DNA of 64,000 nt from Streptomyces violaceusniger (GCA_005405945.1 BJHW01000001.1:4774001-4838000), one strand, 5' to 3'. Counted from the first letter of the stretch, positions 17,897-27,733 are shown. The notes: generated from the letters alone by a model not told the origin. A program made the numbers and translations.

Positions 17897-18809
17897 ATGA
17901 GTGCCACTGTCTCTTCCCGGCCGACCAGCGGTCCGGCGGCTCCCGGGCGCACCACTCCGCGGGGCGGCAAGGGCCGCGGCCGAGCGGGCAGGCAGCTGCA
18001 CGGCGGCAAGATCACCTACGCCGTGCTGATCCTGTTCACCATCGGCTCGCTCTTCCCGCTGGTGTGGACCGCCATCGCCGCCTCCCGCACCAACACCCGG
18101 CTGGCCCAGACGCCCCCTCCCCTGTGGTTCGGCGGCAACCTCTTCAACAACCTGGACAAGGCGTGGAACGGCGCCAACATGGGCACCGCGCTGCTGAACA
18201 CGACGGTGGTGGCGGGCACGGTCGCGGCGTCGACCGTGCTGTTCTCGACCGTCGCGGGCTTCGCCTTCGCCAAGCTGCGCTTCCGCTTCAAGAACGTCCT
18301 GCTGATGCTCACCATCGGGACCATGATGGTGCCGCCCCAGCTCAGCGTCGTGCCGCTGTACATGATGGTGGCCAAGCTGGAGTGGACCGACCAGCTCCAG
18401 GCGGTCATCGTGCCGACGCTCGTCAGCGCCTTCGGGGTCTTCTTCATGCGGCAGTACCTCTCCCAGGCGCTGCCGACCGAGCTGATCGAGGCGGCGCGGA
18501 TGGACGGCGCGAGCAGCTTGCGGATCATCTGGCACGTCGTCTTCCCGGCGGCGCGTCCGGCGATGGCGGTGCTGGGGATGCTCACCTTCGTCCAATCGTG
18601 GAATGACTTCTTCTGGCCGTTCATCGCGCTCACGCAGAACGGCAACCCGACCATGCAGGTGGCATTGACCGGCCTGAGCCGTGGGTACACCCCGGATCAA
18701 TCACTGATCATGGCGGGGCGCTGCTGGGCACCCTGCCGCTGCTGATCGCCTTCGTCCTCTTCGGCAAGCAGATTGTGGGGGAATCATGCAGGGCGCGGTC
18801 AAGGGCTGA
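17897..18809 (+). CDS. cebG: Cellobiose ABC transporter permease CebG (two frameshifts near the end)
   Basis: The intended product is about 304 residues. ATG 17897 follows GAGGAG. Six membrane helices begin at ITYAVLILFTIGSLFPLVWT, and the EAA loop is ELIEAARMDGASSLRIIWHV. The frame breaks in GGGG at 18715-18718 (GALLGTLPLLIAFVLFGKQI needs one more G) and again in GGGGG at 18777-18781 (restoring GGIMQGAVKG and TGA 18807-18809). Both are single-base losses in G runs within the last helix, which supports sequence error. It pairs with CebF as the transmembrane channel. Confidence 0.9.
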
Positions 18810-18890
18810 GCGGTTCGCGACCACCACTCCGTCCTCCCTCCCCCTCCCCGTTTCCCCTCCCCACGACCTCGAACTCCCCACGACCTCGAA

Positions 18891-18904
18891 TGGGAGCGCT
18901 TCCA
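18891..18904. promoter_or_regulatory. CebR box 4 (overlaps bglC start)
   Basis: TGGGAGCGCTTCCA differs from the perfect palindrome at one position. Its last base is the A of the bglC ATG (18904). CebR bound here could block elongation or initiation into bglC, letting bglC be tuned separately from cebEFG. Confidence 0.88.
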
Positions 18905-20308
18905 TGACTCTTACCTTCCCGCCCGGATTCCTGTGGGGCGCTGCCTCGGCCGCCTATCAGGTCGAGGGCGCCGCCCAGGAGGACGGCCGCACCCCCTCCA
19001 TCTGGGACACCTTCAGCCACACCCCGGCAAGGTGCTCGCCGGCGACACCGGCGATGTGGCCGTGGACCACTACCACCGCTTCCGCGAGGACGTCCGGCTG
19101 ATGGCGGAGCTGAACCTGGGGGCGTACCGCTTCTCGGTGTCCTGGTCACGGGTCCAGCCGACCGGCCGGGGCCGGCCGTGCAGCGCGGGCTCGACTTCTA
19201 CCGCTCGCTGGTGGACGAGCTGCTGGGCGCGGGCATCCAGCCGGTGGTCACCCTCTACCACTGGGACCTGCCCCAGGAGCTGGAGAACGCGGGCGGGTGG
19301 CCGGAGCGCGAGACCGCCGAGCGGTTCGCCGAGTACGCGGGCATCGTGGCGGAGGCGCTGGGCGACCGCGTCGAGTTCTGGACCACCCTCAACGAGCCGT
19401 GGTGCAGCGCCTTCCTGGGCTATGGCTCGGGGGTGCACGCCCCGGGCCGCACCGAGCGGCTGGCCCCGCTGCGCGCCGCCCACCATCTGAACCTCGCCCA
19501 CGGCCTCGGCGCCCAGGCGCTGCGCGCCGCGCTCCCCGCCCGCGCCCAGCTCGCCATCAGCCTCAACCCGGCCGTGGTCCGGCCGCTCAGCGACAAGCCC
19601 GAGGACCTGGACGCTCAGCGGCGTATCGACGCGCTGGCCAATCGCGTCTTCACCGGGCCGCTGCTACGTGGTGCGTACCCCAGCGACCTGATCAAGGACA
19701 CCGCCTCGATCACCGACTGGTCGTTCGTCCGCGATGGCGATCTGGCCGTCATCAAGCACCCCCTGGACGCGCTGGGCATCAACTACTACACACCGTCATT
19801 GGTATCAGCCGCCACCGACAACGACGGCTCGCCCGCCCGCCACGACGGCCACGGCGCCAGCGACCACTCCCCGTGGCCGGGCTCGGAGCGGGTGGCGTTC
19901 CACCAGACCCCGGGCGAGCGCACCGAGATGGGCTGGACGATCGACCCGACCGGGCTGCACGACCTGCTGATGCGCTACAGCCGTGAGGCGCCGGGCGTGC
20001 CGCTGTACATCACCGAGAACGGCGCCGCGTTCGACGACAAGCCGGACGCGGAGGGCGCGGTCCACGACCCGCGGCGGATCGACTACCTCCAGGCCCATCT
20101 GGCCGTGGCCCACCAGGCCATCGCGGACGGCGCCGATCTGCGCGGCTACTTCCTGTGGTCGCTGATGGACAACTTCGAATGGGCGTACGGCTACAGCAAG
20201 CGTTTCGGCGCGGTCTACGTCGACTATCCGACGCAGGCCCGGGTACCGAAGTCCAGCGCCCGCTGGTACGCCCGGGTGGCCCGCACCGGAGAGCTTCCGG
20301 CGTCCTGA
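18904..20308 (+). CDS. bglC: GH1 beta-glucosidase BglC (two frameshifts)
   Basis: The intended product is about 468 residues, intracellular (no signal peptide). It hydrolyses imported cellobiose. The N-terminus PPGFLWGAASAAYQVEGAAQ is the GH1 signature; FWTTLNEPWCSAFLGYGSG holds the acid/base Glu and VPLYITENGAAFDD the nucleophile. One C or G is missing at about 19022-19027 (SHTPGKVLAGDTGDVAVDHY) and another at 19168-19175 (QPTGRGPAVQRGLDFYRS). After both corrections the protein is full length. It is the last gene of the ceb operon, with its own CebR box at the start codon, and is followed by a very stable terminator. Confidence 0.92.
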
Positions 20309-20321
20309 CCGGGGGCCCGCG

Positions 20322-20360
20322 TCCGCGGCGCCGCCCGCTGGGGGCGGGCGGCGCCGCGGA
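20322..20360 (+). terminator. Terminator of the ceb-bglC operon
   Basis: A perfect 17-bp G/C stem (20322-20338 with 20344-20360) has a TGGGG loop, 14 nt after the bglC stop. It is among the most stable hairpins in the window. Confidence 0.9.
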
Positions 20361-20488
20361 TCGCGGTGGAGGTGTGGTCACGGGCGCAAGCGGGCCGGGG
20401 CGTTCTTCCTTCAATGGGGTTACGCCCTGATCCACCCGGCGGAAGGGCGCCGTCACCGCGTGAGAATGCCTGGTAAACCCATTGAGAC

Positions 20489-22180
20489 ATGAGAGCATTT
20501 CCGGAGCGCCGGCAGAGGTTCCGCGATGAGCCATCCGGTCGGCGCGCGCCCGCCGGAAAAGGCGAGGCCCTCGCCGACTGGTTCGACGGCCGGGTGGGCC
20601 TGTTCAAGATGGCCAAGGCCAATCTGCGCAAGGTCTTCCCCGACCACTGGTCATTCCTGATCGGTGAGATCGCACTCTATACGTTCGTCATCATCATTCT
20701 GACCGGGGTCTATCTGACCCTGTTCTTCAAACCGGCGATGAACGAGGTGGTCTACGCCGGCCGGTGGACGCCGCTGAGCGGCATCCGCATGTCGCAGGCG
20801 TATGAGTCCACGCTGAACATCAGCTTCGATGTGCGCGGCGGACTGCTGATGCGGCAGGTGCACCACTGGGCGGCCATCGTCTTCATCGCCAGCATGCTCG
20901 TCCATATGATGCGGACGTTCTTCAACGGCGTCTTCCGCAAACCGCGCGAGATCAACTGGCTCTCCGGCGCCGGTCTGCTGATTCTCGGGATGTTCGACGG
21001 CTTCATGGGCTATTCGCTGCCCGACGATCTGCTGTCCGGCACCGGTCTGCGCTTCATGGAGGGCGCGATCCTGTCGATCCCGATCGTCGGCACCTATGTG
21101 TCGTTCTTCTTCTTCGGCGGCCAATTCCCGGGGGATTCGATCGTGCCGCGGCTGTTCACCGTGCACGTGCTGCTGATTCCGGGCATCATGCTCGGGCTGC
21201 TGGCGCTCCATATGATCCTGCTCGTCTACCACAAGCACACACATCACCCGGGGCCCGGCGCGAAGAACATGAATATCGTGGGGCCGCCCCTGTGGCCGGT
21301 CTATGTGGCCAAGTCCGGCGGATTCTTCTTCCTGGTCTTCGGCGTCACCACCCTGATGTCGGCCATCGCCCAGATCAATCCGGTGTGGGCCTATGGCCCC
21401 TACCGGCCCGACCAGGTCTCCACCGACGCCCAGCCCGACTGGTACATGGGCTATTCCGAAGGGCTGATCCGGCTGATGCCCGGCTGGGAGATCAATCTCT
21501 GGGGTCACACCCTGGTGCTCGGGGTGCTGATCCCCTTCCTGGTCTTCCCCACGGTGCTGCTGGTCATCTGGTTCTATCCGTTCCTGGAGGCATGGATCAC
21601 CGGGGACAGACGCGAGCACCATTTCAATGAGCGCCCACGCAATGCCCCGACCCGCACCGCCTTCGGCGCCGCCTGGATCGCCCTCTACGCGGTTCTGCTG
21701 GCGGGCGGCGGCAATGACCTCATCGCCACCCACTTCCATCTGTCGATCAACGCGATCACCTGGACCTGCCGGATCGCCTTCTTCGTGGCACCGGTCGTGG
21801 TCTTCGTCATCACCAAGCGGATCTGTCTCGGCCTCCAGCACAGGGACCGGCAGAAGCTGCTGCACGGCCGCGAGACCGGCATCATCCAGCGGCTGCCGCA
21901 CGGCGAGTACATGGAGGTGCACGAGCCGCTCTCGCAGGGTGAGAAGTACACGCTGACCGCGTACGAGCAGTATCTGCCACTGGAGCTGCCGCCGTCGGTC
22001 GACGAGGCCGGGGTCGCCCGGAAGCTCCCCTTCAAGGAGCGGCTGCGCGTCTCGCTGTCCCGGAGCTACTACGGTCGCGACGGCCAGGTCGCCAAGCTCA
22101 CGAAGGAGCAGGTGGCGGAGCACGAGGGGCACGGGGAGCGCGAGGAGGAGGTGCGGGCGGAGGAACCACAGCGGCCGTAG
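20489..22180 (+). CDS. Orphan QcrB-like cytochrome b subunit
   Basis: The product is 563 residues. It aligns over its length with the actinobacterial QcrB of the cytochrome bcc complex: KVFPDHWSFLIGEIALYTFV, the haem-ligand helices RQVHHWAAIVFIASMLVHMM and VHVLLIPGIMLGLLALHM, and the quinol-site PDWY motif in QPDWYMGYSEGLIRLMPGWE. About ten membrane helices are predicted. Neither qcrC nor qcrA is adjacent, so it is a stand-alone paralogue. It may replace canonical QcrB under some condition or serve another redox role. The exact start is uncertain because no clear ribosome binding site precedes 20489. Confidence 0.9.
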   Translation: MRAFPERRQRFRDEPSGRRAPAGKGEALADWFDGRVGLFKMAKANLRKVFPDHWSFLIGEIALYTFVIIILTGVYLTLFFKPAMNEVVYAGRWTPLSGIRMSQAYESTLNISFDVRGGLLMRQVHHWAAIVFIASMLVHMMRTFFNGVFRKPREINWLSGAGLLILGMFDGFMGYSLPDDLLSGTGLRFMEGAILSIPIVGTYVSFFFFGGQFPGDSIVPRLFTVHVLLIPGIMLGLLALHMILLVYHKHTHHPGPGAKNMNIVGPPLWPVYVAKSGGFFFLVFGVTTLMSAIAQINPVWAYGPYRPDQVSTDAQPDWYMGYSEGLIRLMPGWEINLWGHTLVLGVLIPFLVFPTVLLVIWFYPFLEAWITGDRREHHFNERPRNAPTRTAFGAAWIALYAVLLAGGGNDLIATHFHLSINAITWTCRIAFFVAPVVVFVITKRICLGLQHRDRQKLLHGRETGIIQRLPHGEYMEVHEPLSQGEKYTLTAYEQYLPLELPPSVDEAGVARKLPFKERLRVSLSRSYYGRDGQVAKLTKEQVAEHEGHGEREEEVRAEEPQRP

Positions 22181-22279
22181 GTGTGCTGTCCGGGGACGTT
22201 GGTGGCGTCGGCGTCTTCGAGGGTCGGCTTGATGTAGACCGCGACCGCCGCAGTCCGCGAGGGGCACGCTACGGAAGGG

Positions 22280-22998
22280 TTGTCCGCGTTGTACGCCATC
22301 GCTGCGCGAGTGGCAATTAAAGCGGGTGACGACCACCTGTTGATCGTGGCGGCGGACCGAGCGGTGCAGGCCGCACGCGACGGCGGCCATGCGCTGGCGC
22401 TTGCGGAGGCACACCGAATGGTTTCAAGCGGGTATCGGCGCGCAGGCCGTTATGACCGGGCGGCTCAGGTCGCCGTCCGGGCAGCTGATGAACTCGCGAG
22501 TGCACGGGATGTTCCTGCCGGAGCGCGGGCGTCAGCTCAGGGTCAATTGCTGGCCAGGGCAGCGTATACGGCGGCAAAGGGCGCGGACCGAAGCGGCGCC
22601 ATGGAGTTACTGGCGCGGGCAGGCGCCGTAGCTGGCCGGAGTGCTGATGAGCAGACGGCCGGCGGCTGGTTTGGTCCCCGGCAGGTGATCTTGCACGAGG
22701 TATCCGTGCATCAGGTGCTCAGCGCTCCTGACAAAGCCGTGGCAGCTGCGCGGCGGGTCGACCCGCGGGGGCTGCCGCTCGAACGCGTGGCCCGACTGGG
22801 GCTCGATGTAGCCCGGGCCTACAACGACTGGGGCGCCCGGAGGAGTGTTTGCGGGCGTTGCTCTCGGTAGAGCGCGTGGTGCCGCAGGAGGTGCGGCGAC
22901 CGGGTACGCGTGCGTTGACGGCGGGTTTGCTGTTCGGGCCTGCCCATGTGCCAGGGCTTCGCGAGTTCGCCACTCGCACCGGAGCACTCCTCGTTTGA
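22280..22998 (+). pseudogene. Truncated TPR-type (XRE-family) regulator
   Basis: The sequence LSALYAIAARVAIKAGDDHL through ALALAEAHRMVSSGYRRAGR and FGPRQVILHEVSVH matches the C-terminal tetratricopeptide-like half of Streptomyces helix-turn-helix regulators. The N-terminal HTH is missing; qcrB ends only 100 bp upstream. Near the 3' end one base is lost at CCC 22836-22838. Adding it restores EECLRALLSVERVVPQEVRR and TGALLV, with TGA at 22996-22998. Codon use is less G/C-biased than in neighbours (many GTT, CGT, TTG codons), consistent with a decaying or foreign fragment. Confidence 0.65.
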
Positions 22999-23275
22999 GG
23001 TTGTTCAAGCTCGTGCGGTCGGCGCTATGGAAAGCGGGTGGGCGGCGGGGCGTCGAATGCCCGGGAGATCGCCGCGGCGGCCTGCTGGCGGCGGCCCGGG
23101 CCGGACACCCTCCGGGCAGTGTCCGCCGTCGGCGTCCAAACACGTCCGGACGGTGTCCGCACAGGCAGGCGAACGGAAACGGCGGGGCGCGGTGGGTGGG
23201 GGATTCCGGCCGCGCCCCGCCGTGTGGGGGTTTCCGTGGGGGGTGGTGAGGGGGGCTTATCCGGCTACGTCGTCG

Positions 23276-24328
23276 TCAGCCGTTGAAGGCGCCGAAGGCC
23301 TTGGTGAACGCGAGCTCTTCCTGGTCGATCGAGCTGCAGGTCGGCGACGCGGTGTCCTGCGGGCTGGGGCACTGCTTGTCGCGGGTCGCGGACCACATCG
23401 ACAGCCAGGCCAGCCCCTTGGACTTGGCGAACTCCACCAGCTGGGAGGCGTCGTCGACCTTGAATATCTCGTTCTTGACGTCGTTGACACCGATCATCGG
23501 GGTGACCGCGACGGTCTTCCACGCCTCGTCGTCGCTCAGCCCGAGCGCGTCCTTGATCTGGCCCTGGGTCGCGGTGGCGGCGTCGATGGCGTACTGGCCC
23601 ATGTCGCCGTCGAAGGACGCGCCGTAGTCCATCGCCATGATGTTGACGGCGGAGACCTTCACGCCGTTCTTCTTGGCGTCGGCGACGAGGTCGACGCCGT
23701 CCTGGGTGAGCCCGGTCGGGAGCACCGGCAGGGTGAAGGAGACGTCCAGGTCCGCGTGCTCCTGCTGGAGCTTGGCTATCGCCTGGGCGCGGCGGGTGTT
23801 GGCCTCCTTGTTCGGGAGCGCGCTGCCCTCGATGTCGAAGTCGACCTTGGTGAGCTTGAGGGCGTCCACGACCTTGCCGTAGGCCGCCGCGAGCTCGTCC
23901 GCCGAGGTGCAGGCCAGGCCCAGCTCGGAGCCGGAGGCGCCGCCGAAGGAGACCCGGACGTCGCCGCCCTTCGCGCGCAGCTGCTCGGTCTGCTTGGCCA
24001 CCTCGTTGTCACCGACCTCGGTGACGCCGCCCCACTTGGGGGCACAGCCGCCGCCGGAGGTGATGAAGGCGAGGTTGAACTCCTTGACGCCGGTCTTGTC
24101 GGCGGTGCCCACCATGTCGTAGGCGGGGTAGAGCGAGGTGTCGATGTACGGGGCGAAGCCGCCCGCCGCCGCGGCGGGCTTCTCGGAGGCGGAGGTCTTC
24201 TCGGAGACGGTTCCCGCGTTCGCCGCCCCGCTGAGCGCGAACGCCGTGCCGCCGGCCACGACGGCGGCGGCGGTCGCGCCGATCACCTTGGTGGTCCGGC
24301 TCGCCTTGCGACGGTGCGTGCTGCTCAT
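23276..24328 (-). CDS. GH18 chitinase, secreted
   Basis: The product is 350 residues. KVIGATAAAVVAGGTAFALS is a signal peptide. From GGFAPYIDTSLYPAYDMVG the GH18 barrel begins. VRVSFGGASGSELGLACTS is the SxGG motif, and LTKVDFDIEGSALPN is the D-x-D-x-E catalytic motif with Glu as proton donor. WLSMWSATRDKQCPSPQDTA closes the barrel. The enzyme is a stand-alone catalytic domain without a chitin-binding module, like the ChiC/D-type actinobacterial enzymes that act on chitin in soil. No DasR-like dre repeat was seen upstream. Confidence 0.9.
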   Translation of the reverse strand: MSSTHRRKASRTTKVIGATAAAVVAGGTAFALSGAANAGTVSEKTSASEKPAAAAGGFAPYIDTSLYPAYDMVGTADKTGVKEFNLAFITSGGGCAPKWGGVTEVGDNEVAKQTEQLRAKGGDVRVSFGGASGSELGLACTSADELAAAYGKVVDALKLTKVDFDIEGSALPNKEANTRRAQAIAKLQQEHADLDVSFTLPVLPTGLTQDGVDLVADAKKNGVKVSAVNIMAMDYGASFDGDMGQYAIDAATATQGQIKDALGLSDDEAWKTVAVTPMIGVNDVKNEIFKVDDASQLVEFAKSKGLAWLSMWSATRDKQCPSPQDTASPTCSSIDQEELAFTKAFGAFNG

Positions 24329-24466
24329 CAGGTGCCTGCCTTCGCTGTACGGGTGTGGGGGGTGATGGTGCGGGCGACACGCTAGCGAGGGGAAGTCGGA
24401 CAAACGGCAGGATCCGTGCACGGGCCACGGATCTTATGGCTGCCTTAAGGAACCCATCGGCGGCGA

Positions 24467-25860
24467 TTAATGCTCCGCGGGCTCCTTGGGCCTGCCGCGG
24501 CCCCGGGTCCGCTTCTTACGGCCGCGCCGCCGCTGCCCCGGGTCGGCGGAGCCGGCGCCGTTCAGCGAGAGCCACACCCTTACCTCGGTGCCGCCCAGCA
24601 CGGACCGCCCGATCCGCAGATCGCCGCCCGTGGACTCCGCGACCCGGCGCACGATGTCCAGGCCGAGGCCGGTCGAGCCGGGGCCGCCGTCGCCGTGGCC
24701 CCGGCGGAGCGCCGCGTCGGGGTCGGCTATGCCGGGGCCCGCGTCGGAGACCAGGATGATCACGCTGTCCTCGCCGTTGTGGACGTCGACCGCGAGCGCC
24801 GTGCCCTCGGGCGTGTGCCGGAAGACGTTGCCGAGCAGGGCGTCCAGCGCGGCGCCCAGTTCGGGGCGGGCGACCGGCACCCTTACGGTGCGGTCGACCC
24901 CGGCCAGGCGCACCGTACGGTCCTCGTCCTCGGCGAGCGCGGACCAGAACTCCATCCGGTCCCGGATCACCTCGGAGGCGTCACAGCCGGAGGGGTGTGG
25001 GTCTTCTGCTGGCGCGCGGTGCGGATGATCTGGTCGACCTCGCCCTCCAGCTGGGCGACGGCGGCGCGGGTCTGGTCGGCCGCCGGTCCCTCGCCCAGCG
25101 AGGCGGCGTTGAGGCGCAGCACGGTGAGCGGGGTGCGGAGCCGGTGGGACAGGTCGGCGGCCAGCTCGCGCTCGCTGGCCAGGAGCTGGACCACCTGGTC
25201 GGCCATGGAGTTGAACGCGGCGGCGGCCGCCCGGAGTTCGGCCGGGCCGTCCTCCGGGACGCGCACCCCGAGCTCGCCCCGGCCCAGGTCGTGCGCGGCC
25301 TCGGCGAGCCGCCCGGCGGGGCGCACCAGCCGGGTGCCGAGCCGGTCGGCGATGGCCACGGCGCCGACGATCAGCGCGAGGCCGACGCCCGCGAGCACCA
25401 GCCACGACGTGGTGACCCCGCTGGTGACCACGCCACGCGGGACGTACACCTCCACGACCGCGACCTGACCGCTGCCCAGCGCGGTCGGCTGGAGCAGCGC
25501 GTAGCCCCCGGGGGCGTCGGACACCGAGGCACGGCCGAGCCGCCGCGCGGTGGCCAGCTCGCCTTTGGGCGCACGGCTCTTGCCCAGGTCGTAGCCGCTT
25601 CCCCGCTCCCCCGGCTCATCGGGGACGTGCACCGCCATCCGGCCGTCCCCGCCCGCCTGGGTGCTGGCGACCGCGCGCTGGAGCCGCGCCCGCTCGGTGG
25701 TGATGGCCAGCGCCGGGCCGATGGTGGCGGCCTGCCGCTCGGCGTCGGCGAACGCCCGGTCCCGGGCCAGTTCCTTGACGACGAGTCCGAGCGGTACGGC
25801 GAAAGCGACCACGACCATCGCCGTGACCGCCAGGCAGACCTTGACCAGGGCCCATCTCAC
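24467..25860 (-). CDS. Sensor histidine kinase (one frameshift)
   Basis: The intended product is about 464 residues. A first membrane helix (CLAVTAMVVVAFAVPLGLVV), an extracytoplasmic loop of about 130 residues and a second helix (SWLVLAGVGLALIVGAVAIA) are followed by a HAMP domain. The H-box is ELAADLSHRLRTPLTVLRLN with the phospho-accepting His. One base is missing at GGGG 24992-24995 (plus strand), after which the ATPase domain continues: LLGNVFRHTPEG is the N-box, and VSDAGPGIADPD and GSTGLGLDIVRRVAE are G-boxes. Start GTG 25860 overlaps the regulator stop (GTGA), so kinase and regulator are coupled. Confidence 0.88.
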
Positions 25861-26565
25861 GTGTGCTCCGCCGGAGGCTCCAGTTTGACGCCGACCCCGC
25901 GCAGCGTGTGGAGATAGCGCGGCCGGGCGGCGGTCTCGCCCAGCTTGCGGCGCAGCCAGGACAGATGGACGTCTATGGTCTGGTCGTCCCCGTACGCCTG
26001 CCGCCAGACCTCGGCCAGGAGTTCCCGGCGCGGCACCACGACACCGGGCCGCCCGGCGAGATAGGCCAGCAGGTCGAACTCCCGCCGGGTCAGATCGAGC
26101 GCCGTTCCGTCCAACTGGGCCTGGCGGCGCAGCGGATCGACGGCAAGACCGCCGACCCGGAGCACCGCCGGGGCGCCGTGCCGCCCGGCTCGCCCGCCCC
26201 GCCCCGCGCGCACGGCGCAGCACGGCGGTCATCCGGGCGGAGAGATGGGCCACGGAGAACGGTTTGACCAGGTAGTCGTCGGCGCCGTCGTTGAGCAGCC
26301 GGACGATCTCGCCCTCGTCGTCACGGGCGGTGGCCACGATGACCGGCACATCGGTGATGCCGCGCAGCATCTTGAGCGCCTCCGCCCCGTCCAGATCGGG
26401 CAGGCCGAGGTCCAGGATGACGACGTCGAATCCGATCTGCGCCACCTCGCGCAACGCCTCCAGGGCGGTGCCGACACTGCGCACGGTATGGGACGCCTCG
26501 GTCAACTGCCGTATGAGGGCTGAGCGCACGAACTGGTCGTCCTCGACCACAAGCACACTTGCCAT
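25857..26565 (-). CDS. OmpR-family response regulator (frameshifted)
   Basis: The intended product is about 236 residues. The receiver domain begins MASVLVVEDDQFVRSALIRQ; the phospho-acceptor Asp lies in VVILDLGLPDLDG and Lys in DDYLVKPFSV. After ARMTAVLRRARG the frame changes within a G-rich stretch (about 26185-26215) in a way that needs two missing bases or one extra. The winged helix then continues: DLTRREFDLLAYLAGRPGVV and IDVHLSWLRRKLGETAARPR. It is divergent from a secreted-protein gene at 26599, a likely target or partner. Confidence 0.88.
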
Positions 26566-26598
26566 GAGCGGCACCGTACGCCATTCGGGTGAGGCAAG

Positions 26599-27188
26599 AT
26601 GAGGAAGATGCAAAGAGGTCTGGTCCAATGTCTGGCCTGGGTGCTGGCGACCGGCGCCGCGGTCACGCTGTCGTGGTACGGCGTGCGGACGGTGCTGACC
26701 GGTACGGCCTACGATCCGCCGCGCGCGCTGCCGATCGCGGACGGCTCCGGGTCGGCGAACGGGGCCTGGTCCTCCTCGACGCATCGGCCCAAACCGCCCT
26801 CGCCCTCTGCTACTTCACCCTCCTCGCCGTCCTCGCCCTCGTCCTCGCCTTCGGGGCGGACACGGGGTCCGGCAGGGGCGAGGACAAGGGGTCCGGTTCG
26901 GCCGGGCCCACCCGGAAGCCGACGCAGACGCCGTCCCAGCGGGAGTCGGCGCGGCCGGAGGAGAGCGGGGAGGTGCGCAGCTATCCGGCCAAGGGCGGCC
27001 GGGCGGTCTTCGACATCCGGGCGGCATCGGCGGATCTGGTCTCGGCCACACCGGACGGCGGATGGCAGATGCAGGTGTGGAAACAGAGCGAGTGGATCCG
27101 GGTGGACTTCGTCTCCGGGGCCGACACCACCACCATCTTCTGCACCTGGCACGACGGCCCGCCCCAGGTCCGCATCGACGAGCACTAG
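26599..27188 (+). CDS. Conserved secreted/anchored protein next to the two-component system (one frameshift)
   Basis: The intended product is about 196 residues. GLVQCLAWVLATGAAVTLSW is an N-terminal membrane or signal segment. A Ser/Pro-rich linker follows. After one missing G in GGGG 26853-26856 the protein continues to a compact C-terminal domain: GEVRSYPAKGGRAVFDIRAA, WQMQVWKQSEWIRVDFVSGA and TTTIFCTWHDGPPQV. I know this arrangement only as a Streptomyces family without assigned function. Divergent placement from the response-regulator gene suggests the system controls it or that it modulates the sensor outside the membrane. Confidence 0.65.
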
Positions 27189-27733
27189 GGGTGTCCGGCG
27201 GGATCTGTCCCCTCCCCGCCCCTTCCCGCCCCTCCCGCCACCAGGGGCTCCGCCGCCCGGACCCCCGGCCCTGGGGCGGAGCCCCACCACGCGGCGGAGC
27301 CGCATATCGATGCCGCGGGAAGGGGCGAAGCCCCGGCCCGGGATCTGGGGCGGAGCCCCCACCACCCGGGGACTGGGGCAGAGCCCCGGCCCGGGGCCCG
27401 GGACGGACACCCCACCCGGGGTCTGGGGCTGAACCCGGGCTCGGGGCCAGAGGCGGAGCCACCGCCCGGGGACTCAGACGGACGCCCCACTCAGGGGTCT
27501 GAGGCTGAACCCGGGCCCGAGGTCCGGGGCGGAGGCCCCGCCCGGGGCCCGGGGCGGAGCCCCAGTTCGGGGCCCGGGGCGGAACCCCAGTTCGGGGTCT
27601 GGGGCGGAGGCCCGCACGCGGCGGAGCCGCATATCGTCAGGTGTCGGGAAGGGGCGGAATCGGGCGCAGGCCAGGACGCCCTTCGGACCACGGCCGACGT
27701 CCGCCGATCCGCTGCGGCCGTGTCGGTCTCCGG
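27189..27733. repeat. Non-coding region of GGGGCGGAGCCCC-type repeats
   Basis: Between two convergent genes lies about 545 bp without a convincing gene. It is filled with variants of CTGGGGCGGAGCCCC (for example at 27271, 27344, 27373, 27549 and 27576), each able to form a hairpin, spaced about 25-35 bp apart. A 21-bp direct repeat starting ACGCGGCGGAGCCGCATA occurs at 27289-27309 and 27616-27636 and brackets the array; GGGAAGGGGCG follows each copy. Reading frames through it give low-complexity Pro/Gly/Arg peptides only. It may serve as a bidirectional terminator or a nucleoid-protein site. Confidence 0.7.

Noticed and set aside
20651..22414. 587-codon open frame opposite qcrB
   Set aside because: It is a His/Asp/Arg-rich shadow of the membrane-protein gene; the plus strand has the haem-ligand motifs.
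23000..23275. Possible short gene between the truncated regulator and the chitinase gene
   Set aside because: Frames are Gly/Arg-rich without a ribosome binding site or homology; the region looks non-coding.
24329..24466. DasR site or chitinase direct repeat upstream of the GH18 gene
   Set aside because: No match to the TGGTCTAGACCA-type operator could be read in the upstream 130 bp.
27474..27733. C-terminal extension of the spermidine-synthase-like gene through the repeat array
   Set aside because: The extension is low complexity and arises from an extra base in an eight-G run; shortening the run gives a natural stop at 27734.
27189..27733. CRISPR array
   Set aside because: Units vary in sequence and spacing, spacers are not unique sequences, and no cas genes are present. 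The Cas4-like nuclease at 32628 is tied to a helicase, not to cas1/cas2.
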